From: Syngnathus acus
Lineage: Eukaryota > Chordata > Actinopteri > Syngnathiformes > Syngnathidae
Length of the DNA: 64,000 bases
Direction of reading: 5' to 3'
NCBI RefSeq assembly: GCF_901709675.1
Contig: NC_051099.1
Location: 4,154,001 to 4,218,000 of the forward strand
The notes under the pieces are model-generated. The model had not been told where the DNA came from, ran no database searches, and was given only the letters and a program-made list of their open reading frames with translations. Both the position numbers and the translations under genes were made by a program. Position 1 is the first letter of the stretch; every line of letters starts with the position of its first letter. Positions 50,282 to 60,500 of the stretch are shown piece after piece.

Positions 50282-51275
50282 GTTGTTGTTGTTGTTTCAG
50301 GCTTGGAGGTGGGTCCTCAGCCTCAAGGGGTTTTGAGGAGTAACATATTTGAAGCGATGAGGGTCATACTGAAACATGCGTTGGACTTCATCGCTTTGTT
50401 TAACGAAGGTAACACGGACGTTTCTCGTGCAACTTTTTGTGAAGTTTGCTATTCATAAAGTGTTATGCAGTTGCAATCTATTTTTGGCCGTCCCCATGGC
50501 TCATAGCCTAACAAGACGCACAATGAATGATGACAAGTCATGCGAACCTGCACCGGGACCTCCAACTAGCACGTGGAGTGTTTCCGTGCAGCGAGGCAAC
50601 CGTTTCCCGGCTCTTTTTCGTAAACAAGGCCGACATGTGCCAAGTGTGAGTCTGTTTCTTAATTGTTGAGAGCCAATGGTTGGGTAATCTGTCTCCGGAG
50701 TTGGCGATGAACCCAAAGTGGGTTGTATGAAGAAAAAAAACAAAATCAGACTTTAAAGCAACAACATAAAGCGGCGACGCCTCATTTATGATTCATTTTG
50801 GATCAAGTGAACACAAAGGCTCTTAACATGTTCGGAATGTGCTTCTCCGTGTGTTGTCAGGCATGGAATTCCCGTCTTGCACAGTGGAGGTTTTCCGAGT
50901 TTCGGAGAGAGTTGACTACCCCAGAGATGCCAACGGAAACATTATTGCCATGGTCCACCCCAATCTCCAGGTGAAAAAAAAAAGTCTTACGCAATAGGAC
51001 ATGAGAACTTGCAGTGTTTGTTGTGAAAGCAGTTTGTTACATTGCGCAACACCCCCCCTTTGCTGTGATTGTTTTTGTTGCAGGACTGCGACTGGGAGCC
51101 TCTGAACCCAGGTGACCCAATGTTCCAAACTTTTGATGGGAAGACTATTCCCTACCAAGGAACCGGAACCGTTTATCCCACGTTTATTAACGAGGCGGCC
51201 TATTATGAAAAACAACAGGCATTTGTTACCACTAGACGTGAAACTCTGGTGGCAAGCGCCATCAGAAAAGCATAA
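47888..51275 (+). CDS. aspa: Aspartoacylase
   Basis: A zinc carboxypeptidase-like hydrolase that splits N-acetylaspartate into aspartate and acetate in the cytosol; its loss causes Canavan disease in humans. Six exons: 47888-48132, 49379-49574, 50135-50228, 50301-50408, 50861-50970 and 51084-51275; phases agree, 945 nt, 314 residues (human 313). Catalytic features are present: the zinc ligands in GGTHGNE (His24, Glu27) and DLHNTTSN (His119), the ITNPRAV and DLNR substrate-binding region, and the proposed catalytic Glu181 in LEVGPQPQG. The C-terminal domain ends with [12 protein letters not shown] rather than ACY3 because of PFITNPRAV and LILEN. The ATG at 47888 is chosen to fit the family length; an in-frame ATG lies at 47837. 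AATAAA at 51276-51281 overlaps the stop region, with further signals near 52107. Confidence 0.95.
50249..50282. repeat. (TTA)n microsatellite in aspa intron 3
   Basis: About eleven TTA units followed by GTTGTT units directly before the TTTCAG acceptor of exon 4, so the array replaces much of the usual polypyrimidine tract of a 72-bp intron. Length changes here could affect splicing. Confidence 0.85.
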
Positions 51276-52727
51276 AATAAAAAAATGTAGATTTTAAGTG
51301 AGCGTTTGGGCCACCTCAACAATTTGTATATATTTTTTGCACTTTTTTTCCTTACATAATAGATTCCAACTTCTGCTCAGTGGTTTTACTTTTTGTGCAC
51401 TTACTGACAAAAATCAGTTAACTATGCAAAGAATATTTGTAATCTTTACGAGGCAAAGATTTTAATCTGACAAATTAGAAGTATATTGTGGTTATTTATG
51501 ATACGATTGTTATTTAAAAATTAAATCCCTTTTATGAGATTAAATCTGGATCTTAATTATTAAAGACCTGATTAGTTTCTGCTTTGTGATTAATTGCTGT
51601 ATATTTCCTTTTTACACTCAGGAATCTAATTAAGAATCATAACCTTGCAACCTTTGACCCTAAACTGTAGTGATTTGTCTTCCTAGTGAATATATTTGTA
51701 ACATCCTGGGAGGTTATTTGTGGCCTTTTAAACTACCTGCCAGAAACTCCTGTGGTGCTCTCCTATTGTTGCCTTAAAAAAACAAAACTTAATTGCACTG
51801 CTAAATTGAAGTGTTTATGTATTGGATAACAAGATATTTTAATAATAGTATATGCTCCTTCCCTGTCTACACGATGAAAAAAGTGATATGTCTATTTTGA
51901 TATTCTCGTGCTGTATAAAGTGCTGTGTGGCTGTTATTCAAGGCAGTTGTGTATTGTTTTTCCATGTTTATATGTGCTTATCAAGGCTATCCCTGTGGTC
52001 TTATTGTCACTCATCATTATAATGTCTCATGATTATACGTGTTACCACCGTTTTTATGATAAGCAAAGTTGGCTGTCCTTTCAATCCTGTGGAAACAGTC
52101 CATAAAATAAATATAAAATACTGACGCTGTCGTCTTCATGTCGTGCATTTTATGTTGAGTGTATAGCACTAGCAACCGCAAGGGGGCGACACACTACCAC
52201 AAATTAAATTGGACACGGCTTGAACAACTCCCGACTGCTCATTTTCTAGTTTATCGTGCCAAAGTTGTTTGCGAGGTTGTTTTTTTTTTTTTTTTTGGGG
52301 GGGGGGGGGCAGAATTGGTTAGCACGTCTGCCTTACAGTTCTTAGGTGCAGGGCTCGGTTCCTGCTCTTGCCTTCCTGTGTTAAGTTTGCACCCATTGTT
52401 GTGAAAGTAAAATGTGACAGCTACGCCGTCTTCCAGCAAAAAAGAGAAGACAAACTTTATAGGCAGCTGGAGGTCCTCCAGACCATCATCACCTCTGGCG
52501 AGGGGAGAATCCAGGACTGGACCCAGAGTGACCTCTCCCAGGTGAAGCCAGAAGGCAGCCATCTTGCCTTGCCACTCTAACAACTGTTGGGTTTTGTCTA
52601 AAAACACGGTTATCAGTGCATGTTTTTCTATGCCATAATGCCTGCAATTGTGCATCTTTTGAGAAAGTTACAATTGCATTCTTACTTGGGATAGGGGGAG
52701 AACACGCCCACTTTGGGCACCTCACCC
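51276..52727. other. aspa 3'UTR and intergenic sequence
   Basis: AT-rich 3' flank of aspa to about 52130, then a 16-base T run with a G run (about 52280-52308), then a SINE-like fragment. From 52385 to 52580 a 70-codon frame (starting MPSCVKFAPIVV) contains KREDKLYRQLEVLQTIITSG. It looks protein-like but I cannot assign it, and no splice partners are evident. Confidence 0.4.
52308..52395 (+). repeat. Head fragment of the old SINE-like family
   Basis: GGTTAGCACGTCTGCCTTAC, AGTTCTTAGGTGCAGG, GGTTCCTGCTC and CCTTCCTGTGTTAAGTTTGC follow the same order as the copy at 4697. Only the first 90 bp are present. Confidence 0.6.
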
Positions 52728-52993
52728 CCCCATTCAAAGATGTGTGCATTAAACATGACATCATGTTTAAATGAGTAGTGACATTATGTTACATCAAGGA
52801 TGACATCGGCACTGCAAGCGCCTGCAAAAGATGGTGCGAGACGTTCACTAAAAATGTCAGTCAGACACTTCTGTCCCTGATAGAGAAACACTTTTGGACA
52901 GAGATGGCAAAGGTCAAGAAAATGAAAAGCCTGCCACAGTTTGAATCTCACCACAGGTTCTTCTACTCAGAGTTTGTTTACCTGCTTGAGTAG
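52728..52993 (+). pseudogene. Truncated duplicate of the start of the orphan gene
   Basis: 52730-52890 matches 53430-53660. Shared are CATTCAAAGA, ATTAAACATGACATCA, AAATGAG, TACATCAAG.ATGACATCG and the coding stretch GTCAGTCAGAC.CTTCTGTC encoding SQTLLSL.EKHF. The ATG at 52831 lines up with the ATG at 53601, but a one-base indel soon after shifts the frame. Similarity stops after the EKHF codons. An 85-bp block upstream of the ATG of the intact copy is absent here. Best read as a dead partial tandem duplicate holding the promoter and first 20-odd codons. Confidence 0.6.
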
Positions 52994-53600
52994 AGCATCT
53001 GTGGCTAGAGCCAAACTGTGCCTGGTTTTTTACCTTCTGGATCTGGATTTGCCACCTTTGGAAGATTCTCTGAAATAAATGACAGCTAAACATGAAATAA
53101 TCACTGAAACCTTTAGTTTACCGTGACCATTGTGATCGATCTACCAAATAATTGCCCAAAATATCAATCAGGTTTTGACTTCTACGAGGCCTTGAAGATC
53201 AGGATCTCAAACACGATTGACTTGACCACCCTCTATTTATTTATTTTTGATCGTAGACATTTTCAAATGTTGGGATTTTCCTGGTTCTGATCAGAACCTG
53301 GTTCTTTCCTTTGTACACTATGACTGTTGGTCGAGCAACGGTACGGATAGAAAATAGAAGAGAAGAAAATCAAAAGTCATAAAAGTCGACTTCATTCCCG
53401 TCAATGACAGAGTGACACTTGTCACATGTGTCTCCATTCAAAGACACGTTTGTATTAAACATGACATCAGGCTCAAATGAGCGACGTCACTTTTACATCA
53501 AGCATGACATCGTGCTTTAAGGCCCCCTCGGTGTATGAGAATCAATCAGAGGGAATGTTTTGATGGACATAGTGAGGGAGTACTTTTTGCGTGGATCAAG

Positions 53601-55547
53601 ATGGATAACGAAACCACTTACATTTCCAGTCAGACTCTTCTGTCTCTGACAGAGAAACACTTCGTGAAGATCACGCCCGCTCACTGGGCGCTGCTAGCGG
53701 CAGGCGTCCGTGACCCCGCCATTGACATGATCTTGGCCGACATGTGCGGCGAGATCGTGCAGACGGTGGCCACTGAGGTCCTGCAGTTGGTGGTGCCGGT
53801 CCTGGTGGAGCACCTGGAGGGGCGGGCGTCCCCCGATGAGATGACTAGCGCAATCGAGAGGTGCACGCCGCAACTGGGCAACAGCATCATGACTACCTTT
53901 GCCGCAGCCGCCGACGTTCCCGAGGTTGAGTTCGCAGGAGCCAAACGTTTCACGTCTCTCATCGAGAAGGAAGCCAACGTCAGGATGAACTCGGTTTTGA
54001 GTTCGGCCCTCAGTAGCAGAGCGGGTCAAGCGGAACAGCTGCTTTACGTCAACGCGACCATGTCCAGCGTCAACGCGCTCTATGAGATGGTGAGCCACGC
54101 TCACAAATGTTTGTCTTATTTGAGCCAGATGACGCAACGCTTCTACAGGATGAGCGGTCTGACGCCCGTGGATGTGGACGCGGCTACCCACTCCGTGGCG
54201 GCCATCCTTCTCAAGTGGGCCAAGGAGGGGCGTGATGTGCCCGACGATGAATTGCTACAGCGCTCCAGAGATGCTAAAACCACCGCCGAGGACATCATCC
54301 AGACTATGATCCAGATGCAACAACGCAACGAGCGCGAGCCGACCAAGGGGTATGCCAAACCCTGCATCGACATGACCGCCATATTGGCGAAGGTCAAGCG
54401 GTTCTTCTCATCATGCCCCAAATCCTCTACCAATGATTTGGCCGTCAGGAGTTCATTCAACACGGTTGGACGCTCCCGCTTCCAGAAGATGATGGCGGGT
54501 CTCAAGAGCATGTTTCAAAAGACTCAGCCGCCCTTTGTTGTCAGCCTTCCGTCACGACGGTCTGGGCAGTCTTCCCGTCAGCGTGCAAGCGGGACCAAGA
54601 ACTCCCGGATGTCCCGGCGGATGTCGCAGCCTATGTCCGAGGATGAGCTGAGGAGAAGGTTCGACACCTTGACCTCCAACCTGATGGACTGGGAGCTGGA
54701 GCCCTGCACAGAGGAAGAGCGGCGGCAGTTGACAGACACCGTTTTCGAGCATCTGCTGGCCCAGCAGGAGGACGGCTCCCTGTCGGCCCACCGCAACGTC
54801 CTCTACACCATCACGGACGACACCATCAAGAAGTACATGCAACAGCTGAACCTGTGGATCAAGGTCCTGCGCGTCAACGCCAAGAGCCGCGTCGAGCTTT
54901 CGGGAGCCCTCAACGAAATCGACACATTCATCTCCGACCTGAGTGAATCCCGAGTGCGGCCCGCTGTCCGGCAGGACGGGTACAGCTCGGACGCGGTTGC
55001 GCCGTCGTCGGTAACTGATACAATCACGACTAGCCCGGTAATGGCGGTGCCGCCGTCCACCAGCGTGACCGCAAGCCCGGTGGTGGAGTTGCCATCACCC
55101 ACCAGTAGTCTGCATCAGGCGCACGTGAAGAGTATGGTGAGCGCTTTGATCATCGCCCTGGTCATGCGCCTGTCGTGGAGGAGCAGATCGTGTACCAAGA
55201 TTACGACTATTTTGCCCGTCATCAAGCGTCTCTCGGAGAGGGCGGTGGATGAGATAAGCCCCAAAATGGCCGCCGCACTCGCCGACATGGACACATACGA
55301 TGCCGTGATCCAGGCAGTGGCAAGAGAACTGTCCAAGGAGTTTGACTCTTCTCAAATGCCATTTCTGTTGGACAATCCGGGCTTCGACGATGCCGTTTTC
55401 AGGCATCTCAAGGTCCAAATCCAACTGATCAGCAGTGGTGTGTCCCTGAGCTCCAACAACTTCCTCTCCACTCTGAATAGGGTACTCAGTAGACCCTTTC
55501 TCAGCCTGTTCCGCCCAGCGACCCATCCAGTGGCCAACATTGATTGA
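53601..55547 (+). CDS. Unrecognised single-exon gene, ~648-residue protein
   Basis: An intact open frame with GC-rich, codon-like composition that stands out from AT-rich flanks. I do not recognise the family. The frame opens at 53535, but the ATG at 53601 (CAAGATGGATA, MDNETTYISSQTLLSLTEKHF) is preferred because it lines up with the relic ATG at 52831. Seen: mainly helical sequence; an N-terminal region (about residues 1-300) rich in Ala, Met and Val; a Ser/Arg-rich basic linker (about 315-350, RRSGQSSRQR, RMSRRMSQ) with possible basophilic kinase sites; an acidic helical block (SEDELRRRF to FEHLLAQ, about 347-388); a Ser/Thr/Pro/Val linker (about 463-508); and a C-terminal helical region with a short hydrophobic run (MVSALIIALVM) and ISPKMAAALADMDTY. 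No signal peptide, zinc motif or catalytic signature. AATAAA at 56045-56050. It may be a retrogene-like or fish-restricted gene, possibly expressed in germ line; that is a guess. Confidence 0.72.
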   Translation: MDNETTYISSQTLLSLTEKHFVKITPAHWALLAAGVRDPAIDMILADMCGEIVQTVATEVLQLVVPVLVEHLEGRASPDEMTSAIERCTPQLGNSIMTTFAAAADVPEVEFAGAKRFTSLIEKEANVRMNSVLSSALSSRAGQAEQLLYVNATMSSVNALYEMVSHAHKCLSYLSQMTQRFYRMSGLTPVDVDAATHSVAAILLKWAKEGRDVPDDELLQRSRDAKTTAEDIIQTMIQMQQRNEREPTKGYAKPCIDMTAILAKVKRFFSSCPKSSTNDLAVRSSFNTVGRSRFQKMMAGLKSMFQKTQPPFVVSLPSRRSGQSSRQRASGTKNSRMSRRMSQPMSEDELRRRFDTLTSNLMDWELEPCTEEERRQLTDTVFEHLLAQQEDGSLSAHRNVLYTITDDTIKKYMQQLNLWIKVLRVNAKSRVELSGALNEIDTFISDLSESRVRPAVRQDGYSSDAVAPSSVTDTITTSPVMAVPPSTSVTASPVVELPSPTSSLHQAHVKSMVSALIIALVMRLSWRSRSCTKITTILPVIKRLSERAVDEISPKMAAALADMDTYDAVIQAVARELSKEFDSSQMPFLLDNPGFDDAVFRHLKVQIQLISSGVSLSSNNFLSTLNRVLSRPFLSLFRPATHPVANID

Positions 55548-56586
55548 TGCTGAAGTGGGGAAAAAAGAACCTCAAGTTGTTATATTTTAACATTTACAAT
55601 TGTGGAGCCTGAGTTTTCTCACATAGTCACTCAAATGACATTTTTTTTCACTATTGGAAGAAGCTAAGCAGCGTTTTCAAGCGAGTGCTGGATTTTCTTT
55701 TACTAGAACTGATACCTGAGATATCCATCGATACCAAGTAAATACTGGTGCCAGTATCAACGATATTGATACAAAGTATTTTTAGGTTAAAAAAAAATAA
55801 CATGCATGCAAATTCAAGTTTCTTGGTGAGTTCTTAACGCAGTTGCAATATTCAAAGTGGTGATAAACCTTCTAGCTTGTTTTGATTTGTTAAATAAGAT
55901 AACCAGTGTAACATTATTTACTATTTTGGTTTCCTTTTTGCAGGCCTCGTACTGCCAAGAGGAAAACAAATCTGCACTCTGCTTGCAGGTAGTTGCAGTT
56001 AACCAAGCTATTCTCACTCAGTATATTTTATGTTGTGCCACAAGAATAAATAGCTGGTAGATGGAAAAGCTCAAACAAAGCATATTATGACTCAATGTAA
56101 AACATCCATCATTGTAAATATATTTATTTGAAAATCACATGTCTGTATAGAAACATTCACTAAAAAGGAACCAATGAGAAATATAAATAAATGCTGGCTG
56201 TTTGGAATCAATCCAATACCGATCCCCACATTATTGATCTGCAAAGCTCTACTTTTTGCATCCAGCTAAGCCACGCCCCCAAAGTGACGCCACTTTGTTT
56301 ACAAACTAAAGCGGGGCAATTAACGTACCTGTATCAGCATTGGTCTGTATTGCTCTTTATTTTAATAATAATATTTTAATAGAAATAGTCACCTCTTTGC
56401 AAAGTGAGCCGTTATCTTAAGAGTTCATCTTGGCCATGCATCAGAAAGTAAAAAAATATTCGATGGTTTAAAAGACGTAGTATCCACAAATGCACCTGCT
56501 GGCGTATTCCTAAAATACATTTACCAAATGCACTTGAAGGCAACACAGCCGCCGATACAGGAAGTGTTGAAACTTTTCGCCTGTGC
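55548..56586. other. Intergenic sequence upstream of abr
   Basis: 3' flank of the orphan gene followed by AT-rich intergenic DNA. No exon or clear repeat family recognised. Confidence 0.5.
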
Positions 56587-56593
56587 TATAAAA
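56587..56593 (+). promoter_or_regulatory. TATA box of abr (candidate)
   Basis: TATAAAA in GTGCTATAAAACTAC lies about 213 bp before the abr ATG, which would place transcription start near 56617. Most housekeeping promoters in this window lack such an element. Confidence 0.4.
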
Positions 56594-56805
56594 CTACATC
56601 CTCACACGAGGTGCACAACTTCGTCTGTGATTTGTTTTTGGAAGGGGTTTTAAAGATGGTTGTAAAGTGGTTAGTTTGATTAAGACGGACTGTACTTTCA
56701 ACTGAGAGAAAGAAAAAAAAAAAAAGACGTGAGGTAAGAGGACTGCGATTGCTGCAACATTTTACACAGCGAGACTGCTTCTGCCCGGGCGTGAACGACA
56801 GCAAG

Positions 56806-57589
56806 ATGTGGGAGCAAGACGAATTTGCTAAACATTGGCGGAACGAATTCCCGGACGGCGAAGTCCCACAAATGAATTTAAATACGGTTGATGACATCGA
56901 GTCGCAGCTGGAGGCTTCGAAAGCCAACTTGAAGCGGCTCCAGAAGGCTCTTTCCGAGGAGAAATTCAAGGTGATCTACCTGCAGACCACCATGGCGCGA
57001 CAGAAGAACGACGCGGAAAGTTGTCACGGCAAAGACGTCAACTTTAACGCCGATGCCTTCGTCACACCGAAGAACTTTAAGATATCTCAAACACGGAGCG
57101 AGGGATGCGACGGGAAAAGATCCAAAGTGTCTGATGTGGGGAGTGGGACATTCCAGTCGGGTAACGCGACGAGTAATTCGTTCAGCCGGGAGCGGAGCAA
57201 ATTCAGCGGCAAGACTGGCAAGCCCGTCCCCATCCCCGTCCCCCCTCGTAAACCGAGTAATCCGAGACTGAACCCTCCCGGCGTCTCTCAAACGAAGAAT
57301 AATGGTGACAACAGTGACAAAGAATATGAGGATTTGGAGCTGAATGAGAATTTTGTCAGGAATAACCTGTTAGTACCAAAGTCAGGGAGTAGAGACAAGC
57401 AGAAGCCGAGCAGCATCCGTCTCCCGGACACTCTGCGGCCTTTCCGTCTGAGTCGAGACTTTGACTCCGGGGATGACAGTCGGATGTCGCCGCCTTTCCT
57501 GCACATTGGACGTGGTTCAGGCTGCAGCACGCCAGACCGGAGGAGTGATGGCTACCTCAGTTCAGAGCATGACGACGACTCTTCTGCAG
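56806..57589 (+). CDS. abr: abr first coding exon, BCR-type oligomerisation domain (gene continues past the window)
   Basis: ABR and BCR are RhoGEF (DH-PH) plus C2 plus RacGAP proteins. This 784-nt exon (261 residues plus one base, donor GTAGTC after TCTGCAG) begins MWEQDEFAKHWRNEFPD and carries the N-terminal coiled coil of BCR: MNLNTVDDIESQLEASKANL, KRLQKALSEEKFKVIYLQT. Next come a basic Ser-rich segment, a Pro-rich VPIPVPPRKP that could bind SH3 domains, YEDLELNENFVRNNL (matching BCR YEDAELNPRFLKDNL), and an end TPDRRSDGYLSSEHDDDSSAG matching the corresponding BCR region. The DH, PH, C2 and GAP exons must lie beyond 64 kb. abr is preferred over bcr because timm22 and specc1/adora2b are linked here. 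The start is the ATG aligned with the BCR N-terminus; an in-frame non-ATG extension exists upstream. Confidence 0.8.
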
Positions 57590-60500
57590 GTAGTCTTTTG
57601 ACAAGTGTATTAACTAGTCATCCTTTAACTGTTCTTCAAAGTGACAAAAGAAACAGATAACTAAACGGTCAACTGGTTGACAGCTAGGCATAAATAGCAA
57701 GTATGTACCAATGCCCAATGGTAACACTAAATTTAAAAAGTAAATTATCTTTATTACGGCCATAATCATTATTGCACAAGAACTAAATGGTTTTGAATCA
57801 TTAAAAAAGATAAACTTCGCGTTTCGTTTATCGCGGCTTCACTACATCGCGGATTTTTTTCCCAAAATTAAAAAAACATTTAAATGTCAGAATAAAACTT
57901 CTAAATTGAGGAAACGTGTCTAACCTTTAGGACAATGTAGTATTGCTCCAAATGTTCATTTACATTCCTTTAGAAGTCCATTTTCACGTTTTAGCACGAT
58001 CGCGAATTAGCATCTTTCCGCTAACTCGTTAGGCTGCCCAGTACTTCTTGTTGGTGACCGTACTTCGCGGATTTCACCTATCGCGGGTGGTTTTTGGAAC
58101 CAATTATCCGCGATAAACGAGGGATTACTGTGTATATATAATATATATGTATAAAAATGGATATAAATATACATTTTAAAAATATATATTTACATAATTC
58201 TCTTTTAACCTTTGAAATGTGTTGAAAATCTGTTTGAAGAAAATAGACAGCTTAGACCGCTTGTCATCCTTCATATCAAAAGTGGGTTATATTTGGCGAT
58301 TGCATCTTTGAATATGGATGCACATTGCAATGCTTCTTACAACAAAGACGATTAATGTTGAACAATAGGTTCGGCCTCACTTTTACTTCCTCAAGACGTG
58401 ACGTGAGTCAAGTGCTGCTGACTAGCAAAGGCATATGATTAGAATTGAGGAAGACTTTTAGGATCAGTGTCTATTGTGACACACTTTTGAAAATTTGAGG
58501 ATCACAAATGAATTTATAGGCTAGTATCCTTTAATAATTATTTTCCCCTGAGGTTTTTGGTTGTGTTTTGAAGTGGTCATCCTCACTGTTTGTTTCATTT
58601 TTAGTTGAATTCTGTCGTCATTCTGATTTCATTGTGGGGTTTTTTCCTTTTTGTAGCAGTCAAGGGAATTTCTAGACCATAAACTTAGATGGCAGTAATT
58701 TGCACTTGATGCAAAATCTATCCCATTTTGTTGCCCACCTGGACATTGGTCCATTCTGTACTCTGGCAGCAAGACTAATCATTAGAAAGCCTTGGTTGAA
58801 GACAATGAGACGTGTGGGAAGTTGCGGGAATAGTCAGAGGTGGTTTACGTGTCTTGGCTGTCGTAGCAACAGTAGATGTCTGGCGCATGGTCACCGAGCA
58901 ACAACAGTGAGCTCATGCCAAGCAGGATTCTCGTTCACGATCATCCATCAAGTCATGCGTGTCTTATACTGGTTTGCATTTTTAGTTAGGGACCCAACTG
59001 ACTAGTTTCCTAAGCAGCTGATTTTATAGAATTTGGCATTTTAGACGACTCGGACAACAAAGCATTTGTGGAGAGCAGAGCGAGATTGCATGTCACATAT
59101 TTCTTCTTGACTCTACGTCTCCTCTCTCACACAAGCATGACCTGTTCAGGCTCGTCTTGGACTATAAGTGCAATGGGAAACAGGGAGAGCAACATTTTGT
59201 GAAAATGTAAAAATAGCAGCCCAGACTATTAGTTTTGAGTGTATTTTGTGTGTTGGTTTCACTAGTTTTTCAATAGTTAAACATTTGAAATAAAGGATTG
59301 GAAAAAAATGGAGATTTATTAATTTCATTCGCCCGTTTATTTTGATTAATTTGTATTGGTTTTATGGCCTAGAATAATAAATGGTTAAATGCGTCAAATT
59401 TGGAATAAATTGGAGGTGTCGAAACTAAACGATTAATAACAACAAATCGATGATCAAATGAATCGCCTCATATTTTAATGATCAAATGCTGAGCAGAATA
59501 AGATGACTTTATCACAGAGTAGTTTATGCACAGCACCCGATGCCATTACAGAAGTGTGTGCAAGGATGCTCATTGTCTTACAAAAAAATTGATCTAAAAT
59601 GTATTCTACGAGTAGATATGACTCATTTCATGTCCATAACTTGTTCTTAAATGCTTTTCCTAGTAGAGCCATCAGAGGTGTGCGTGTGTGTGTGGTGGGG
59701 AGTGAATCTTCTGAATGCTAATTTCTCTGCCGTTGCTGTGCAGGAAGGCAGACAGGATGCCTCAGTGGTGACGCAGAGTTGTGGACTTGTGCAGCATCAC
59801 TGCTTGCAAAGGAAATGGTGTTTGAGTGCACAAAGCATTGCTCTGCATCTTAGGTGTGAAATGCATGGCTGCGTTTTATTATTATTGCTTTAGCGCTGTC
59901 CTCCAAGCAATCTCCAATGATAAACAGTTTTTATTGGCAGTTTTGTAAAGAATGGAGTGAGACCCAAATCATCCTTACCAATTGAAATGAATGGAAATTA
60001 CATTAATCGGTTCCCAAAAGACAACACGCATTTTATATAGTGTGTATTTTAATGAGGTAGAACTTTATACAAACATACATTAATGACAATTGAAAAAAGA
60101 AGAATTTTCATAATTTTTGTGACACTGCATTAATTAAATCCAGTTCACTGAGGTCTTATGAATGAGTTCCAGGTAGTTCTTGTCAATCGTTTTGCAGTGG
60201 GTGTTTGCTGTTTAGTACTCAAGACTGATTCATAACATCATCTCAACTCCTCTCTGAGCTCATCAGTTTGGCACTAATATTAGTCACTCTAGAATAGAAA
60301 GGGGAATTGGCTATGTTCAGAGTTTCATGTTATTTGTGTTCCGCCCTTTCCTTAAAACGTTGGTATTAGTATAGTGGGACGTGAACACGATTCTTAAAAA
60401 ATTCCATCCCTCAGATGAATTAAAGCCTCTAAAGAGAAAAATATAATATACCAGAGGCACACTGTTGCACTTTTCCAGTTTTAAAATCTGTGTGATGTAA

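Noticed and set aside
53681-55526. Long minus-strand frames (up to 165 codons) across the orphan gene
   Set aside because: They are shadows of the GC-rich plus-strand coding region. The sense frame is intact over 2 kb and has a more protein-like composition.
58700-59005. A 101-codon plus-strand frame in the abr intron
   Set aside because: No resemblance to any ABR/BCR segment and no matching splice phases.
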